Shown in pieces: positions 1 through 7,457 of a stretch of 9,862 bases of DNA. The DNA is from Verrucomicrobiales bacterium (lineage in GTDB: Bacteria; Verrucomicrobiota; Verrucomicrobiia; Verrucomicrobiales; DEV007): positions 1-9,862 of the forward strand of contig JALRFZ010000623.1 of assembly GCA_023253615.1 (NCBI GenBank), in the 5' to 3' direction. Position 1 is the first letter of the stretch. Each line of letters starts with the position of its first letter. The translations under genes were made by a program, and so were the position numbers. The notes under the pieces were generated by a model. That model was not told the DNA's origin, searched no databases, and saw only the letters and a list, made by a program, of their open reading frames with translations.

Positions 1-2556
1 CGCCTGGTTCTCGAACTGCCCGGCGAGATCGAGGAAGTAACCCGGGGGCAGATCAATCTCCTTCTGGATGCGCTGCTCGACTTCCTCGACGAATCCGACG
101 ACGTCGCGTCCCTCGACGTTCGATTGCAGGACGACCACGCGTTTTCCATCCGCCCGTTCGATCTGGGTGGGTCCGTCGACTTCGCGGATGTCGGTGATGT
201 CGGCGAGGTAGATCCGATGACCCGTTGGCGTCGCGATCTGCAGCTTTCCGATGGCCTTGGCATCGGCGCGCGAGGCTTCGGGATAACGGACGAGCACGGG
301 GATGCGGCGATTTCCCTCGACCACTTCGGTGACGACTTCGCCCGCCACGGCCCGTGCGATGAGATTGTTCACGGCCTCGACGCTGAGACCGAGGCGACCG
401 AGTTCGGCATGCCGCAGGTGGACTTCGAGATAAAGCTGCCCCGTGAGCGGGGTGCGCTGCACATCGACGGCCCCGGGGATGGAGGAGATGAGCCCCTCGA
501 TCTCCCGTGCCTTCTGGTCGAGCACGCCGAGATCGTCGCCGGTGAGTTTGATGGCCACCGCGGAACTCACTCCCGAGATCATCTCGGAGACCCGCATGTC
601 GATGGGCTGGGTGAAGCCGTAGGCGACTCCGGGAAAACGCTCCATCACCTCGCGGATTTTCTCCTGGAGACCTTCGACGGTGGAGACCGACCACTGATCG
701 CGCGGTTTGGTGACGAGGAAGACATCGCTCTCGTTCAGGCCCATGGGATCGAGCCTCAGTTCATCCGATCCGACCCGCGCGACGATGCCGGAGATCTCCG
801 GGATCTTGAGCAGCTCCTCTCCGATGCGCGTGTCGATCTCCATCGACTTTTCGAGGGAGATGGTGGGGAGTTTTTCGAACTGCACGACGATGGTGCCTTC
901 GTCGAGGAAGGGCAGGAACTCCTTGCCGATCCGGAGGGCCAGAAATCCGCTGACGACGAGCAGAGCCACCGCGATGACGAGGGCCTTTTTCGTATTCGCC
1001 AGCACCCAGCCAAGCGTGGGTTGGTAGAGGCGTTTCACGAAACGGATCGCGAAGTTGTCCCCGCCTCCGTGCGAATTCATCAAGAGGGAGGCGATCACCG
1101 GAATGACGGTGAGGCTGAGGACGAGGCTGACCAGCATCGAGATGGTGATGGTCAGGGCGAGAGGCCGGAACAGTTTCCCCTCGATGCCGCTCAGGCTGAG
1201 AATGGGGGTCAGCGAGACGACGATGATGATCGCTCCGGCGACGATGGGCGCGGCCACTTCTTTCGCGGCATGGACGAGGGCGCGGGCCCGGTTCGGATGG
1301 TCGCCGCGGTGCAACTGCGAGTGGATGTTCTCGACCATCACGACGGCGGAGTCGACGAGGATCCCGATGGCGATGGCGATGCCACCGAGCGACATGAGGT
1401 TGGCGGTGAGATCGATCGACTTCATCACCACAAAGGTGCCGAGCACGGTCAGCGGCAGCACGACCCCGACGGTGATGGCGCTGCGGAGATTGCCGAGGAA
1501 GAGAATGAGCACGACAAGGACAAGCACGACGGCCTCGATCAGGGCGTTCCGCACGGTGTCGACCGCGGTGGTGATCAGCTCTGCCCGGTCGTAGAAGGGG
1601 ACGATGCGCACGCCTTCCGGCAGCGCCGCCTTCACCGCCTCGAGCGCTTCCTTCACGCCCTCGACGGTCTTCCGGCCATTCGCTCCGCGACGATTCAGGA
1701 CGAGGCCTTCGACGACCTCCCCCTTCCCGTTCCCGGTGACCCCTCCGTAGCGGGTCAGGGCGCCGAGGGCGACCTTCGCCACATCGCGCACGAGGACGGG
1801 CTGGCCTTGGCGTGTCGCGACCGGCACCATCCCGATTTCCTCCAGGCTGGTGAGCTGGCCGACCGTGTTCACAAGGAGGACCTCGTCATTGCGCACCACG
1901 CGATCTCCGCCCGCATTGCGGTTGTTCGCGGCGAGCGCGTCGCAGACGTCATCGATCGCGAGATCGAAGGCGATGAGCGCCTCGGGATTGGGCTGCACCT
2001 GATAGGACCGCACTTCGCCGCCGAGCGCGTTGACGTCGGCGACGCCGTCGACGGAGAGGAGACGCGGACGGATGATCCAGTCGAGGATGCTCCGCAGTTC
2101 CATGTTCGAATAGCCCTCGCCTTCGACGAGGAACATGTAGACATCCGAGAGCGGCATCGTGATCGGCGCGAGACCGCCCTCGACTCCCTCGGGCAATTCC
2201 GAGAGCACCTGGTTGATCCGCTCCGAGACCTGTTGTCGCGCCCAATACATGTCGGTGCCGTCGGAGAAGTCGATCGTGATGACGGAGAGCGCGTATTTCG
2301 TCATCGACCGCAGCACGGTCTGGCGCGGAATGCCGCGGACCTGGGTCTCGAGCGGATAAGTGACGCGTTGCTCGACTTCTCCGGGCGTCATGCCCGGGGC
2401 TTTCACGATCACCTGCACCTGGGTGTTGGAGATGTCGGGAAAGGCGTCGATCGGCAGATCGCGGAAGGCGCGGAATCCGACTCCGGCGAGGACCAGGGTC
2501 AGGACGATGAAAAGAAGGCGCTGCGAGAGCGCGAATTGAATGAGGTTTCCGATCAT
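1..2556 (-). CDS. CusA/CzcA-family heavy-metal efflux RND pump, 3' end cut by window edge
   Basis: Inner-membrane proton-driven pump of the HME-RND family, the energy-using part of a tripartite metal exporter. I translated 852 uninterrupted codons from ATG at 2556. The family is usually about 1,030-1,070 residues, so the last transmembrane helices (about 190 residues) lie beyond the left edge. Seen: a first transmembrane helix at about residues 12-29; the family signature PIDAFPDISNTQVQV at 35-49; PFYDRAEL near 320; a run of helices at about 335-490; and the TM4 segment GIAIAIGILVDSAVVMVEN at 392-410, whose Asp402 sits where the proton-relay Asp405 of E. coli CusA is. The second periplasmic part carries Met605, Met654 and Met659. 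The TM4 wording resembles CusA (Cu/Ag), while the stretch around 650-660 (QPIDMRVSEMISGV) resembles CzcA (Co/Zn/Cd), so the metal is not settled. Starts 13 bases after the fusion-protein gene, hence co-transcribed. No Shine-Dalgarno is visible before this ATG. Confidence 0.95.
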   Translation of the reverse strand, partial: MIGNLIQFALSQRLLFIVLTLVLAGVGFRAFRDLPIDAFPDISNTQVQVIVKAPGMTPGEVEQRVTYPLETQVRGIPRQTVLRSMTKYALSVITIDFSDGTDMYWARQQVSERINQVLSELPEGVEGGLAPITMPLSDVYMFLVEGEGYSNMELRSILDWIIRPRLLSVDGVADVNALGGEVRSYQVQPNPEALIAFDLAIDDVCDALAANNRNAGGDRVVRNDEVLLVNTVGQLTSLEEIGMVPVATRQGQPVLVRDVAKVALGALTRYGGVTGNGKGEVVEGLVLNRRGANGRKTVEGVKEALEAVKAALPEGVRIVPFYDRAELITTAVDTVRNALIEAVVLVLVVLILFLGNLRSAITVGVVLPLTVLGTFVVMKSIDLTANLMSLGGIAIAIGILVDSAVVMVENIHSQLHRGDHPNRARALVHAAKEVAAPIVAGAIIIVVSLTPILSLSGIEGKLFRPLALTITISMLVSLVLSLTVIPVIASLLMNSHGGGDNFAIRFVKRLYQPTLGWVLANTKKALVIAVALLVVSGFLALRIGKEFLPFLDEGTIVVQFEKLPTISLEKSMEIDTRIGEELLKIPEISGIVARVGSDELRLDPMGLNESDVFLVTKPRDQWSVSTVEGLQEKIREVMERFPGVAYGFTQPIDMRVSEMISGVSSAVAIKLTGDDLGVLDQKAREIEGLISSIPGAVDVQRTPLTGQLYLEVHLRHAELGRLGLSVEAVNNLIARAVAGEVVTEVVEGNRRIPVLVRYPEASRADAKAIGKLQIATPTGHRIYLADITDIREVDGPTQIERADGKRVVVLQSNVEGRDVVGFVEEVEQRIQKEIDLPPGYFLDLAGQFENQA

Positions 2557-2569
2557 GGCGGCAGTGGTT

Positions 2570-3706
2570 TTATTCCTTGGTCATTTCGAGATGACCCTTG
2601 AGCTGGGCCGCGTTGGTGCCGACCACAGTCTGGCCGGCCTCGATTCCACTGATGATGGGTGTCGTTTCCCCATCGCCTTCGCCGACTTGGATCGGCACGG
2701 GACGGAAGCTTGTCTCGCCTTCGCGGACGAAGACCGCCTTGCCCCCATTGAGGTCGACCAGCGCCGAGGCGGGCACCGAGAGCACGGGATCTCCCGCGCC
2801 GGCCTCGACCGAGACGGTCACGGGGGTGCCGGGACGCCATTCCCGCCGGGGGTTCGCGAGGACGGCGCGGACCAGCACGGTGCGGGTCGCGTCATCGGCG
2901 AGCGGTGCGACGTAGATGATTTTTCCCTCGCCGCCGAGTGCGGGATTCACGCTTGAGGTCACGGTGGCGGGGATACCAACCACGAGAGCGGAGGCATCGC
3001 GGAGCGACACGTTGAAATCGACCCATAGTTCCGTGAGATCGGCAATCGTGTAGAGCGACTCCGCCGGTTCCACCGAAGCCCCGCGACGCACGGTCTTTGC
3101 GATCACCTCGCCCGCCTCGGGTGCGGTCACTTTCAGGGTCGTGTAGTTTCCGGCCCCGACGTTGGTGAGGTATTGGTGGATGCTGCCCTCGTTGAAATCG
3201 AGCAGCTTCAGAGGCTGGAGAGCCCGGGCGTGTGCCGCGACGGACTTCTGGAACTCAAGCTCCCGCATCTGCAGGTTCTCCTTGGAACTCAGGTTCCGGT
3301 CGAATAGTTGTTTCTCCTGATCGAGGGCTGTATGCGCGAAGGTCATCGCCTGTTCGGCATCGACGTAGGCGGTGATCCATTCGGCGAGATCGGCACTCTG
3401 GAGGGTGAAGAGCGGATCGCCCTTGGCCACGACCGAGCCGAGCGACTGGTGATCCTCGGCGATCAAGCCCGCGATGCGGGGCACGACCTCGACGACACGA
3501 CCTTCGTCGAGACGCACGCCTCCAGTGGCGTCGATCCGTTTCGCCACCGGCCTCGGCTCGACCTTGGCGAAAGTGAGCCGCAGATTGGCGATGGCCTCGA
3601 CCGGGAGATCGAAGGACTCCTGCGCCATCAGCGCCGGAACAACAAGGGAGAGCAGGACCGCGGCAAGCGCGTGGCCCGCGGTGGGAGAATGAGAAAGGGA
3701 ATTCAT
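2570..3706 (-). CDS. Periplasmic adaptor (membrane-fusion protein, CusB/CzcB type) of the metal efflux system
   Basis: A 378-residue HlyD/CzcB-family adaptor that bridges the inner-membrane pump and the outer-membrane channel. Seen in order: a hydrophobic signal peptide (about 11-28, plausible signal peptidase I site after ALMA at 25-28, no lipobox Cys); a beta-barrel strand region at 40-65; the first half of a lipoyl-like domain around 70-108 (VVPRIAGLIAEDHQSLG at 74-90); a helical hairpin at about 108-165; the second lipoyl half at 190-225 (KVTAPEAGEVI at 192-202); a beta-barrel at 228-300 (LWVDFN near 227); and a membrane-proximal domain to the end. It lacks the Met/His-rich N-terminal extension of E. 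coli CusB and has no YHS or CusF-like metal-binding domain, so the substrate cannot be read from it. It lies 28 bases after the channel gene and 13 before the pump gene, which gives the order C-B-A. The ATG at 3706 is chosen because the signal peptide follows directly. Confidence 0.93.
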   Translation of the reverse strand: MNSLSHSPTAGHALAAVLLSLVVPALMAQESFDLPVEAIANLRLTFAKVEPRPVAKRIDATGGVRLDEGRVVEVVPRIAGLIAEDHQSLGSVVAKGDPLFTLQSADLAEWITAYVDAEQAMTFAHTALDQEKQLFDRNLSSKENLQMRELEFQKSVAAHARALQPLKLLDFNEGSIHQYLTNVGAGNYTTLKVTAPEAGEVIAKTVRRGASVEPAESLYTIADLTELWVDFNVSLRDASALVVGIPATVTSSVNPALGGEGKIIYVAPLADDATRTVLVRAVLANPRREWRPGTPVTVSVEAGAGDPVLSVPASALVDLNGGKAVFVREGETSFRPVPIQVGEGDGETTPIISGIEAGQTVVGTNAAQLKGHLEMTKE

Positions 3707-3734
3707 CGATGGAAAATGGTTTGGAAAAGAAAAT

Positions 3735-4970
3735 TCAGAGTGACTTGCCGGTGAGCGCCTCCACCTCGATGCGGGCTTCGTGGTAGGTGGAAAGCGCCTC
3801 GATCTTCTGGCCGCGCACGCCGGTCAGGGCACGCCTCGCCTCGAGGAGATCGAGGTAGCCGATGCGGCCGAGCCGGTAGCCTTCGGCGACGTTTTCCTGT
3901 TGTTTCGCCGCCTGGGAGAGCATCTCTCCGGCGATCAAGGCGTAGGAAGCCCTGGCGAATTCAAGTTTGGTCAGGGCCTCTCCGAGCGCCGCGACGAGCT
4001 GCTGCCGGGTCTGCTCCACGAGGGCCTCGTTGCGCGAGATTTCAGCCTCCGCTTCCGCGATTCCTCCCTCGTTCCGGTTCCAGAGCGGTAGTGGAAGGGA
4101 GAAGTTCAGGACCACGGCATTGTCATCGACCGTGGTGTCGCGTCGCCAGGCAAGGCCGAGGTTGAGATCGGGCTGACGAAGTTTTTCCTGGAGCGCGCGT
4201 TCGCGTTTGGCCGTGTCGATTCCCGAGCGCGCCAGCGCCATCACCGGGTGATCCTCGATCGAGGCTCTGAGGGACTCGATCGTCGGGACGGAGGCCACCG
4301 GCTCGGTGAGTCGGCCCGAAACCCTGGTGAAATCAGGCTTCGCCTCCCTCCACATCGAGGCAAGCTGCTGATGAGCGAGTGCCATGCGGCTTCGGGCGTT
4401 CTCGACGAGCAGCTCCGCTTCCTTGAACCCCAGTTCGCTCTGCCCCACATCGAGGGCGGAGCCGCGACCGCCTTCCTGGAGACCCTTCACGGAACGGACC
4501 GTCTCGAGGGCGATCTTGCGGTTCTGTTCCGCGCTCGCCTCGGCATCCTGCGCCGCCAAGGCGAGGACGAAACGCCGCGCCGTATCCGCGATGATCTCCC
4601 TCCGGGCCGATTCGAAACGCAGATCCTCCGCCTCACGCGCCGATTTCGCCAGTTCACCGCGGAAGCGACGCTTGCCGCCGAGTTCGATGAGTTGACTGAT
4701 GCCGAGGTTGTAAATGGCGCTGTCGAAGCCCTCGTAGACGCCCGAACCGAGGACATCCTCCGTCTCGAATTCGAGTTCCGGATTCGGCCGGGTCAGCGCG
4801 GTGATGATTTTGGCATCGGCGAGCCGCATTTCGGCATCGAAGACCTGGAGGGACGGGTGCCGCCCGAGGGCGCGGGCCGTGGCATCGGCGAGGGAAAGGG
4901 AGTCGTCGGCGCAAACAGGCAAAACGGCGAGCAGCAATGGAATTGTGACAATGTTAGGATGAAATTTCAT
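3735..4970 (-). CDS. TolC-like outer-membrane channel protein (CusC/CzcC type) of the metal efflux system
   Basis: Outer-membrane efflux protein that forms the exit duct for the adaptor and pump encoded downstream. The frame stays open back to 5129, but I place the start at ATG 4970: this gives 411 residues beginning with a clean signal peptide (MKFHPNIVTIPLLLAVLPVC, cleavage likely after VCA at 19-21), whereas the extra 53 residues are Pro/Arg-rich and read like leader DNA. Seen: two OEP repeats of alternating amphipathic helices and strands, with NPELEFE at 63-69, QLIELGGKR at 93-101, PLPLWNRNEGGIAEAEAEI at 293-311 and GRIGYLDLLEARRAL at 368-382. These are typical of CzcC/CusC rather than TolC itself. 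E. coli CusC is an acylated lipoprotein; here the Cys at 20 is in LPVCA, a poor lipobox, so acylation is doubtful. The adaptor gene follows after 28 bases. No Shine-Dalgarno is visible. Confidence 0.92.
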   Translation of the reverse strand: MKFHPNIVTIPLLLAVLPVCADDSLSLADATARALGRHPSLQVFDAEMRLADAKIITALTRPNPELEFETEDVLGSGVYEGFDSAIYNLGISQLIELGGKRRFRGELAKSAREAEDLRFESARREIIADTARRFVLALAAQDAEASAEQNRKIALETVRSVKGLQEGGRGSALDVGQSELGFKEAELLVENARSRMALAHQQLASMWREAKPDFTRVSGRLTEPVASVPTIESLRASIEDHPVMALARSGIDTAKRERALQEKLRQPDLNLGLAWRRDTTVDDNAVVLNFSLPLPLWNRNEGGIAEAEAEISRNEALVEQTRQQLVAALGEALTKLEFARASYALIAGEMLSQAAKQQENVAEGYRLGRIGYLDLLEARRALTGVRGQKIEALSTYHEARIEVEALTGKSL

Positions 4971-5096
4971 GAGAATGTTGAATGGCTGAAAGAAAAGAAC
5001 GCCGGGGCTGTCGGGAACCGTGGGCGCGCGAGGACGCGATTGACATCCCGGCACCGGGCCACCCGGCGGCGAAGACAGACGGGGCTTCGTCCACGC

Positions 5097-5115
5097 GAAC
5101 CGCTCGACGCGGTTC
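5097..5115 (-). other. Stem-loop in the leader ahead of the outer-membrane channel gene
   Basis: GAACCGC at 5097-5103 pairs perfectly with GCGGTTC at 5109-5115 around a five-base loop. A second, shorter hairpin (CCGGG/CCCGG) lies at 5054-5066. Both fall in the 196-base non-coding stretch between the small Cys/His protein gene and the channel gene. No T-run follows on either strand, so an intrinsic terminator is unlikely; an mRNA processing or stability element, or a chance GC-rich palindrome, would fit. Confidence 0.35.
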
Positions 5116-5166
5116 AATCCGAGAAGCAACCATCAACGGGACGTCAGACGCGACTCCCGTTTCGCT

Positions 5167-5544
5167 TCAGATCAAAAACACCCCGGTGAAATTCCGAAGG
5201 CGATTCCATTCGAACCCGCCGATGAACGGAGGGGCCCGGCCTTGGTAGAGATCCCCCTCGGACACCCCTGGGAGAAACGCGGTCAAGCCGGCAACCGTGC
5301 CGGCAAAGCTTGCGAAAGCCTCGATTTCGTAAGCCGGCTGCGGGACGTGATCAAAAATCTTTCCCGAGACCTCGTGGCAATGACAGGGCTGATCCGATGA
5401 GAGGCTGGAAACGACCGGCTGTTGACCCGCCTCCACCATCGCCGCAGGAGCAAGACCAAAGACACCGAGGATCTGGCACAAGCATCCCGGGAGGATCGTA
5501 TAGATCCCCAGATAAACCGCGAAGATGACCCCGGCTCGTTTCAC
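5167..5544 (-). CDS. Small membrane-anchored Cys/His-motif protein upstream of the metal efflux genes
   Basis: I do not recognise a named family. From GTG at 5544 it encodes 125 residues; a TTG at 5556 would add four, and a stop at 5590-5592 closes the frame. There is no ATG start. Seen: a basic start (MKR), then a hydrophobic segment at about 4-36 that would serve as an uncleaved anchor or signal and holds Cys21 and Cys23 (GCLCQ); a short polar stretch; a PCHCHE motif at 53-58, plausible for binding a soft metal; and a C-terminal part with a mildly hydrophobic stretch (75-93), RAPP at 103-106 and a Trp/Phe-containing tail. Codon use resembles the flanking genes, and the amino-acid composition is sensible for a membrane protein, unlike the basic Arg/Ser-rich shadow frames. 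It sits on the same strand 196 bases ahead of the channel gene, so an accessory metal-sensing, metal-binding or regulatory role is inferred from motif plus position only. Confidence 0.65.
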   Translation of the reverse strand: MKRAGVIFAVYLGIYTILPGCLCQILGVFGLAPAAMVEAGQQPVVSSLSSDQPCHCHEVSGKIFDHVPQPAYEIEAFASFAGTVAGLTAFLPGVSEGDLYQGRAPPFIGGFEWNRLRNFTGVFLI

Positions 5545-5554
5545 TTGTTGAAAC
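5538..5554. promoter_or_regulatory. Perfect dyad over the start of the small Cys/His gene
   Basis: GTTTCA at 5538-5543 and TGAAAC at 5549-5554 form a perfect six-base inverted repeat with a five-base spacer. The dyad covers the candidate GTG start (5542-5544) and touches the alternative TTG (5554-5556). It could be an operator or an RNA hairpin that hides the start codon; chance is also possible at this size. Confidence 0.3.
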
Positions 5555-5765
5555 AATCGCCGGAAACACCGGTCCGCAATCCAACATTTCTACGCAATGA
5601 CGTGAAACTCTCACCAACCCACAATACCGCAATCTGCTCATCGGACAGAGACCCGGTCGCAACAGCTGAAAAACGCATTTACGGCTCCAATGCCAGGAGA
5701 TTTGGAACGTTCTAGTTTCGATGGCCGGAACCCCGCAAACACCCCTTCCGCGCTGATACCTCACC
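5545..5765. promoter_or_regulatory. Divergent intergenic region between the metal efflux block and the polyketide synthase gene
   Basis: This 221-base gap separates two outward-reading units and should therefore hold at least one promoter for each direction. By eye I find no convincing -35/-10 pair on either strand. It contains an eight-base palindrome GAACGTTC at 5705-5712, a weak GTGA-N5-TCAC repeat at 5602-5614, and the flank of the GTTTCA dyad. No regulator gene is encoded within it. Confidence 0.4.
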
Positions 5766-6833
5766 ATGTCCGTCTTCCTCCACAGTCTCGAAACGCTGGT
5801 CCCCGATCCCTCGCATTCCCAGGATGATCTTTCCCGCCAACTTCAGGAGCGCTTCACGGATCCGCGGATCCGGCGGCTCGTCGGACAAGCTTTCAAACTC
5901 TCGGGGATCGAGCGGCGCCACATGGTCGTGGAGGGATTCTTTGATTGTCCACCCTACGATTCGGAGGGCCAGGCCACGACCGCGGACCGGAACGCCGTCT
6001 ACGGCGTCGAATCCCGCAAGCTGGCGTCGACGCTCGGGGAGAAGATCCTCTCCCAACCCGGCGCTCCGGCCCGGGAATCGATCACGCATCTCGTCTTCGC
6101 GACGTGCACGGGATTCGTGAATCCGGGTCCGGATTACCATCTCGTCCGCGACCTCGGTTTGCGCGAATCGGTGCAGCGCTATACCCTGGGATTCATGGGT
6201 TGCTACGCCGCGATCCCCGGGTTGAAATTCGCCACGCAGGTCTGCCAGGCCGATCCGGATGCGGTGGTTCTGGTCGTCGCGCTCGAGCTCTGCAGCCTCC
6301 ACATGCAGATCGACGATTCTCCGGATACCATCCTCGGCAACACCGTCTTCGCCGATGGGGCGGCCGCCGCGATTGTTTGCTCCTCCCCGCACCCTGACAA
6401 ACCCACCTATCGGATCGACGGCTTCCACGGCGGCACCCTGCCCGAGGGTGAATCCTCGATGGCATGGTCGATCGGAAACCGCGGCTTCGACCTCGTCTTG
6501 TCGAGCTACGTGCCGAAAGTCATCGGTGCCGAGATCGCGACCCTGCTGGATCGCATCGGCGTGCGGCGCGAGGGGATCGACCGTTACGCGGTTCACCCGG
6601 GTGGAAAATCCATCCTCGACCGCGTCATCACCGCTCTCGGCCTGAGCGAAGACGCCCTCGACTCGTCTCGCGAAGTCCTTCGTCAATTCGGCAACATGAG
6701 CAGCGCGACGATCCTCTTCGTTCTCAAGGAGATGCTCGGCCGGGCGCGCTCCGGGGAACGCGTCCTCGGATTGGCCTTCGGACCGGGACTGACGATCGAA
6801 ACCGTCGTCCTCACTCTCGTAGCCGCCGCGTGA
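5766..6833 (+). CDS. Type III polyketide synthase (chalcone/stilbene synthase superfamily)
   Basis: A 355-residue homodimer-type condensing enzyme expected to extend an acyl-CoA starter with malonyl-CoA and cyclise the chain into a pyrone, resorcinol or related ring. The catalytic triad is intact: Cys146 in GFMGCYAAIPGLK (142-154), His277 in AVHPGG (275-280) and Asn310 in GNMSSATILF (309-318). Further family signatures are CTGFVNPGPD (114-123), VFADGAAAAI (194-203) and the C-terminal AFGPGLTIETVVL (337-349). Length is normal for bacterial members. By eye, the position matching gatekeeper Phe265 of plant chalcone synthase is Leu243, while Phe195 matches Phe215. A smaller gatekeeper would fit a long-chain starter, but this is inference. 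ATG at 5766 places the N-terminus where the family begins; no Shine-Dalgarno precedes it. It stands alone on the plus strand and converges on the yceI/methyltransferase/exporter unit, with which it probably shares a pathway. Product unknown. Confidence 0.93.
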   Translation: MSVFLHSLETLVPDPSHSQDDLSRQLQERFTDPRIRRLVGQAFKLSGIERRHMVVEGFFDCPPYDSEGQATTADRNAVYGVESRKLASTLGEKILSQPGAPARESITHLVFATCTGFVNPGPDYHLVRDLGLRESVQRYTLGFMGCYAAIPGLKFATQVCQADPDAVVLVVALELCSLHMQIDDSPDTILGNTVFADGAAAAIVCSSPHPDKPTYRIDGFHGGTLPEGESSMAWSIGNRGFDLVLSSYVPKVIGAEIATLLDRIGVRREGIDRYAVHPGGKSILDRVITALGLSEDALDSSREVLRQFGNMSSATILFVLKEMLGRARSGERVLGLAFGPGLTIETVVLTLVAAA

Positions 6834-6856
6834 ACAGCCCTGCGGGCGCCACTGCC

Positions 6857-7444
6857 CTATTCCTTCTTCAGTTTCAAGCTCGCCTTCACGAGGATTTCAT
6901 CCTTCACTTTCACCACTCCCAGCACGCCGGGAGGTTTGATGCCACAGGCCTTGAGTGATACGGGAAAGCTCACGGAAAAGGCGACCTCCTCGTCGGAATA
7001 CGACCAATCCGAGACCTCTCCGGTAACTTCGTGCGCCTTGCCCATCACCGTCATCTGAAAGGGGATGATCGTCGGGCGAGGCACCGCTCCATCCGGTGCC
7101 GGCTTCGTGGCGGCGACGGGAAGATGATCCATGTCCACGACGATCTCAGGATAGGTCGTGACATCCATGCACTTGTGCATCTCGATGTCCCGCTTCTCGT
7201 TTCCGGTATCCATCGCGGCCGCTTTGACCACGACGGTGGAGCTGGCGGTGGCAGTGGCCGGGTTGGCCATGCCCGCAATTTTGACGGTGAACGGCTCGGC
7301 CGCGACATCGCCCTCGAAATCATGCAAGGTCGACTCGCCGTTGAAATGGACGCTGCACGTTCCTTTCCAGGTGACTTCCTGGGAAAACCCCGGGATGAGC
7401 CCAGTGGAGAAGAGGACGGCGAAGAGGATGGATCTGATGTTCAT
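6857..7444 (-). CDS. Secreted YceI-family protein (lipocalin-like lipid-binding fold)
   Basis: A 195-residue periplasmic protein of the YceI family. Members fold as an extended lipocalin-like barrel, and some bind polyisoprenoid or quinone lipids; others are known only as stress-induced proteins. Seen: a signal peptide at 1-22 (SILFAVLFSTGLIPGFSQ, residues 5-22), the N-terminal STLHDFEG motif (38-45), a central IEMHKCMDVTTYPEIVV (87-103) that matches the conserved met/YPEI region, and the usual alternating-strand tail ending in KASLKLKKE. Three Cys (30, 92, 167) remain after cleavage, so disulphides are possible. The frame extends to 7492, but ATG 7444 is preferred because the signal peptide follows it directly. 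It begins 13 bases after the methyltransferase stop, so it is very likely the last gene of that unit, and it ends 23 bases from the stop of the oppositely oriented polyketide synthase. A role in holding or shuttling the product is inferred. No Shine-Dalgarno. Confidence 0.9.
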   Translation of the reverse strand: MNIRSILFAVLFSTGLIPGFSQEVTWKGTCSVHFNGESTLHDFEGDVAAEPFTVKIAGMANPATATASSTVVVKAAAMDTGNEKRDIEMHKCMDVTTYPEIVVDMDHLPVAATKPAPDGAVPRPTIIPFQMTVMGKAHEVTGEVSDWSYSDEEVAFSVSFPVSLKACGIKPPGVLGVVKVKDEILVKASLKLKKE

Positions 7445-7457
7445 GAGAAGGAAGCGT

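Noticed and set aside
124..2601. 825-residue open frame on the plus strand opposite the metal pump gene
   Set aside because: It lies codon-for-codon antisense to the pump. In high-GC genes the sense codons TTA, CTA and TCA are rare, so antisense stops are rare. The product is a His/Asp/Gly/Glu-rich string without domains, while the minus strand gives a textbook HME-RND protein.
4971..5129. N-terminal extension of the channel protein to ATG 5129
   Set aside because: The added 53 residues are Pro/Arg-rich with no homology feel and would bury the signal peptide that begins at ATG 4970.
4248..5189. 313-residue open frame on the plus strand over the channel gene and its leader
   Set aside because: It is Arg/Glu-rich with no domain or membrane signal, and it is antisense to a clear OEP-family gene.
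5351..5767. 138-residue minus-strand frame overlapping the small Cys/His gene
   Set aside because: Arg/Cys/Ser-rich composition, no hydrophobic pattern, and it overlaps a frame with a better membrane-protein profile.
5712..6686. 324-residue open frame on the minus strand opposite the polyketide synthase
   Set aside because: Same antisense effect: the plus strand encodes an intact type III synthase with its catalytic triad, and the antisense product is low-complexity and charged.
6837..6847. Possible intrinsic terminator between the converging genes
   Set aside because: The stem is only four base pairs and no T-run follows on either strand.
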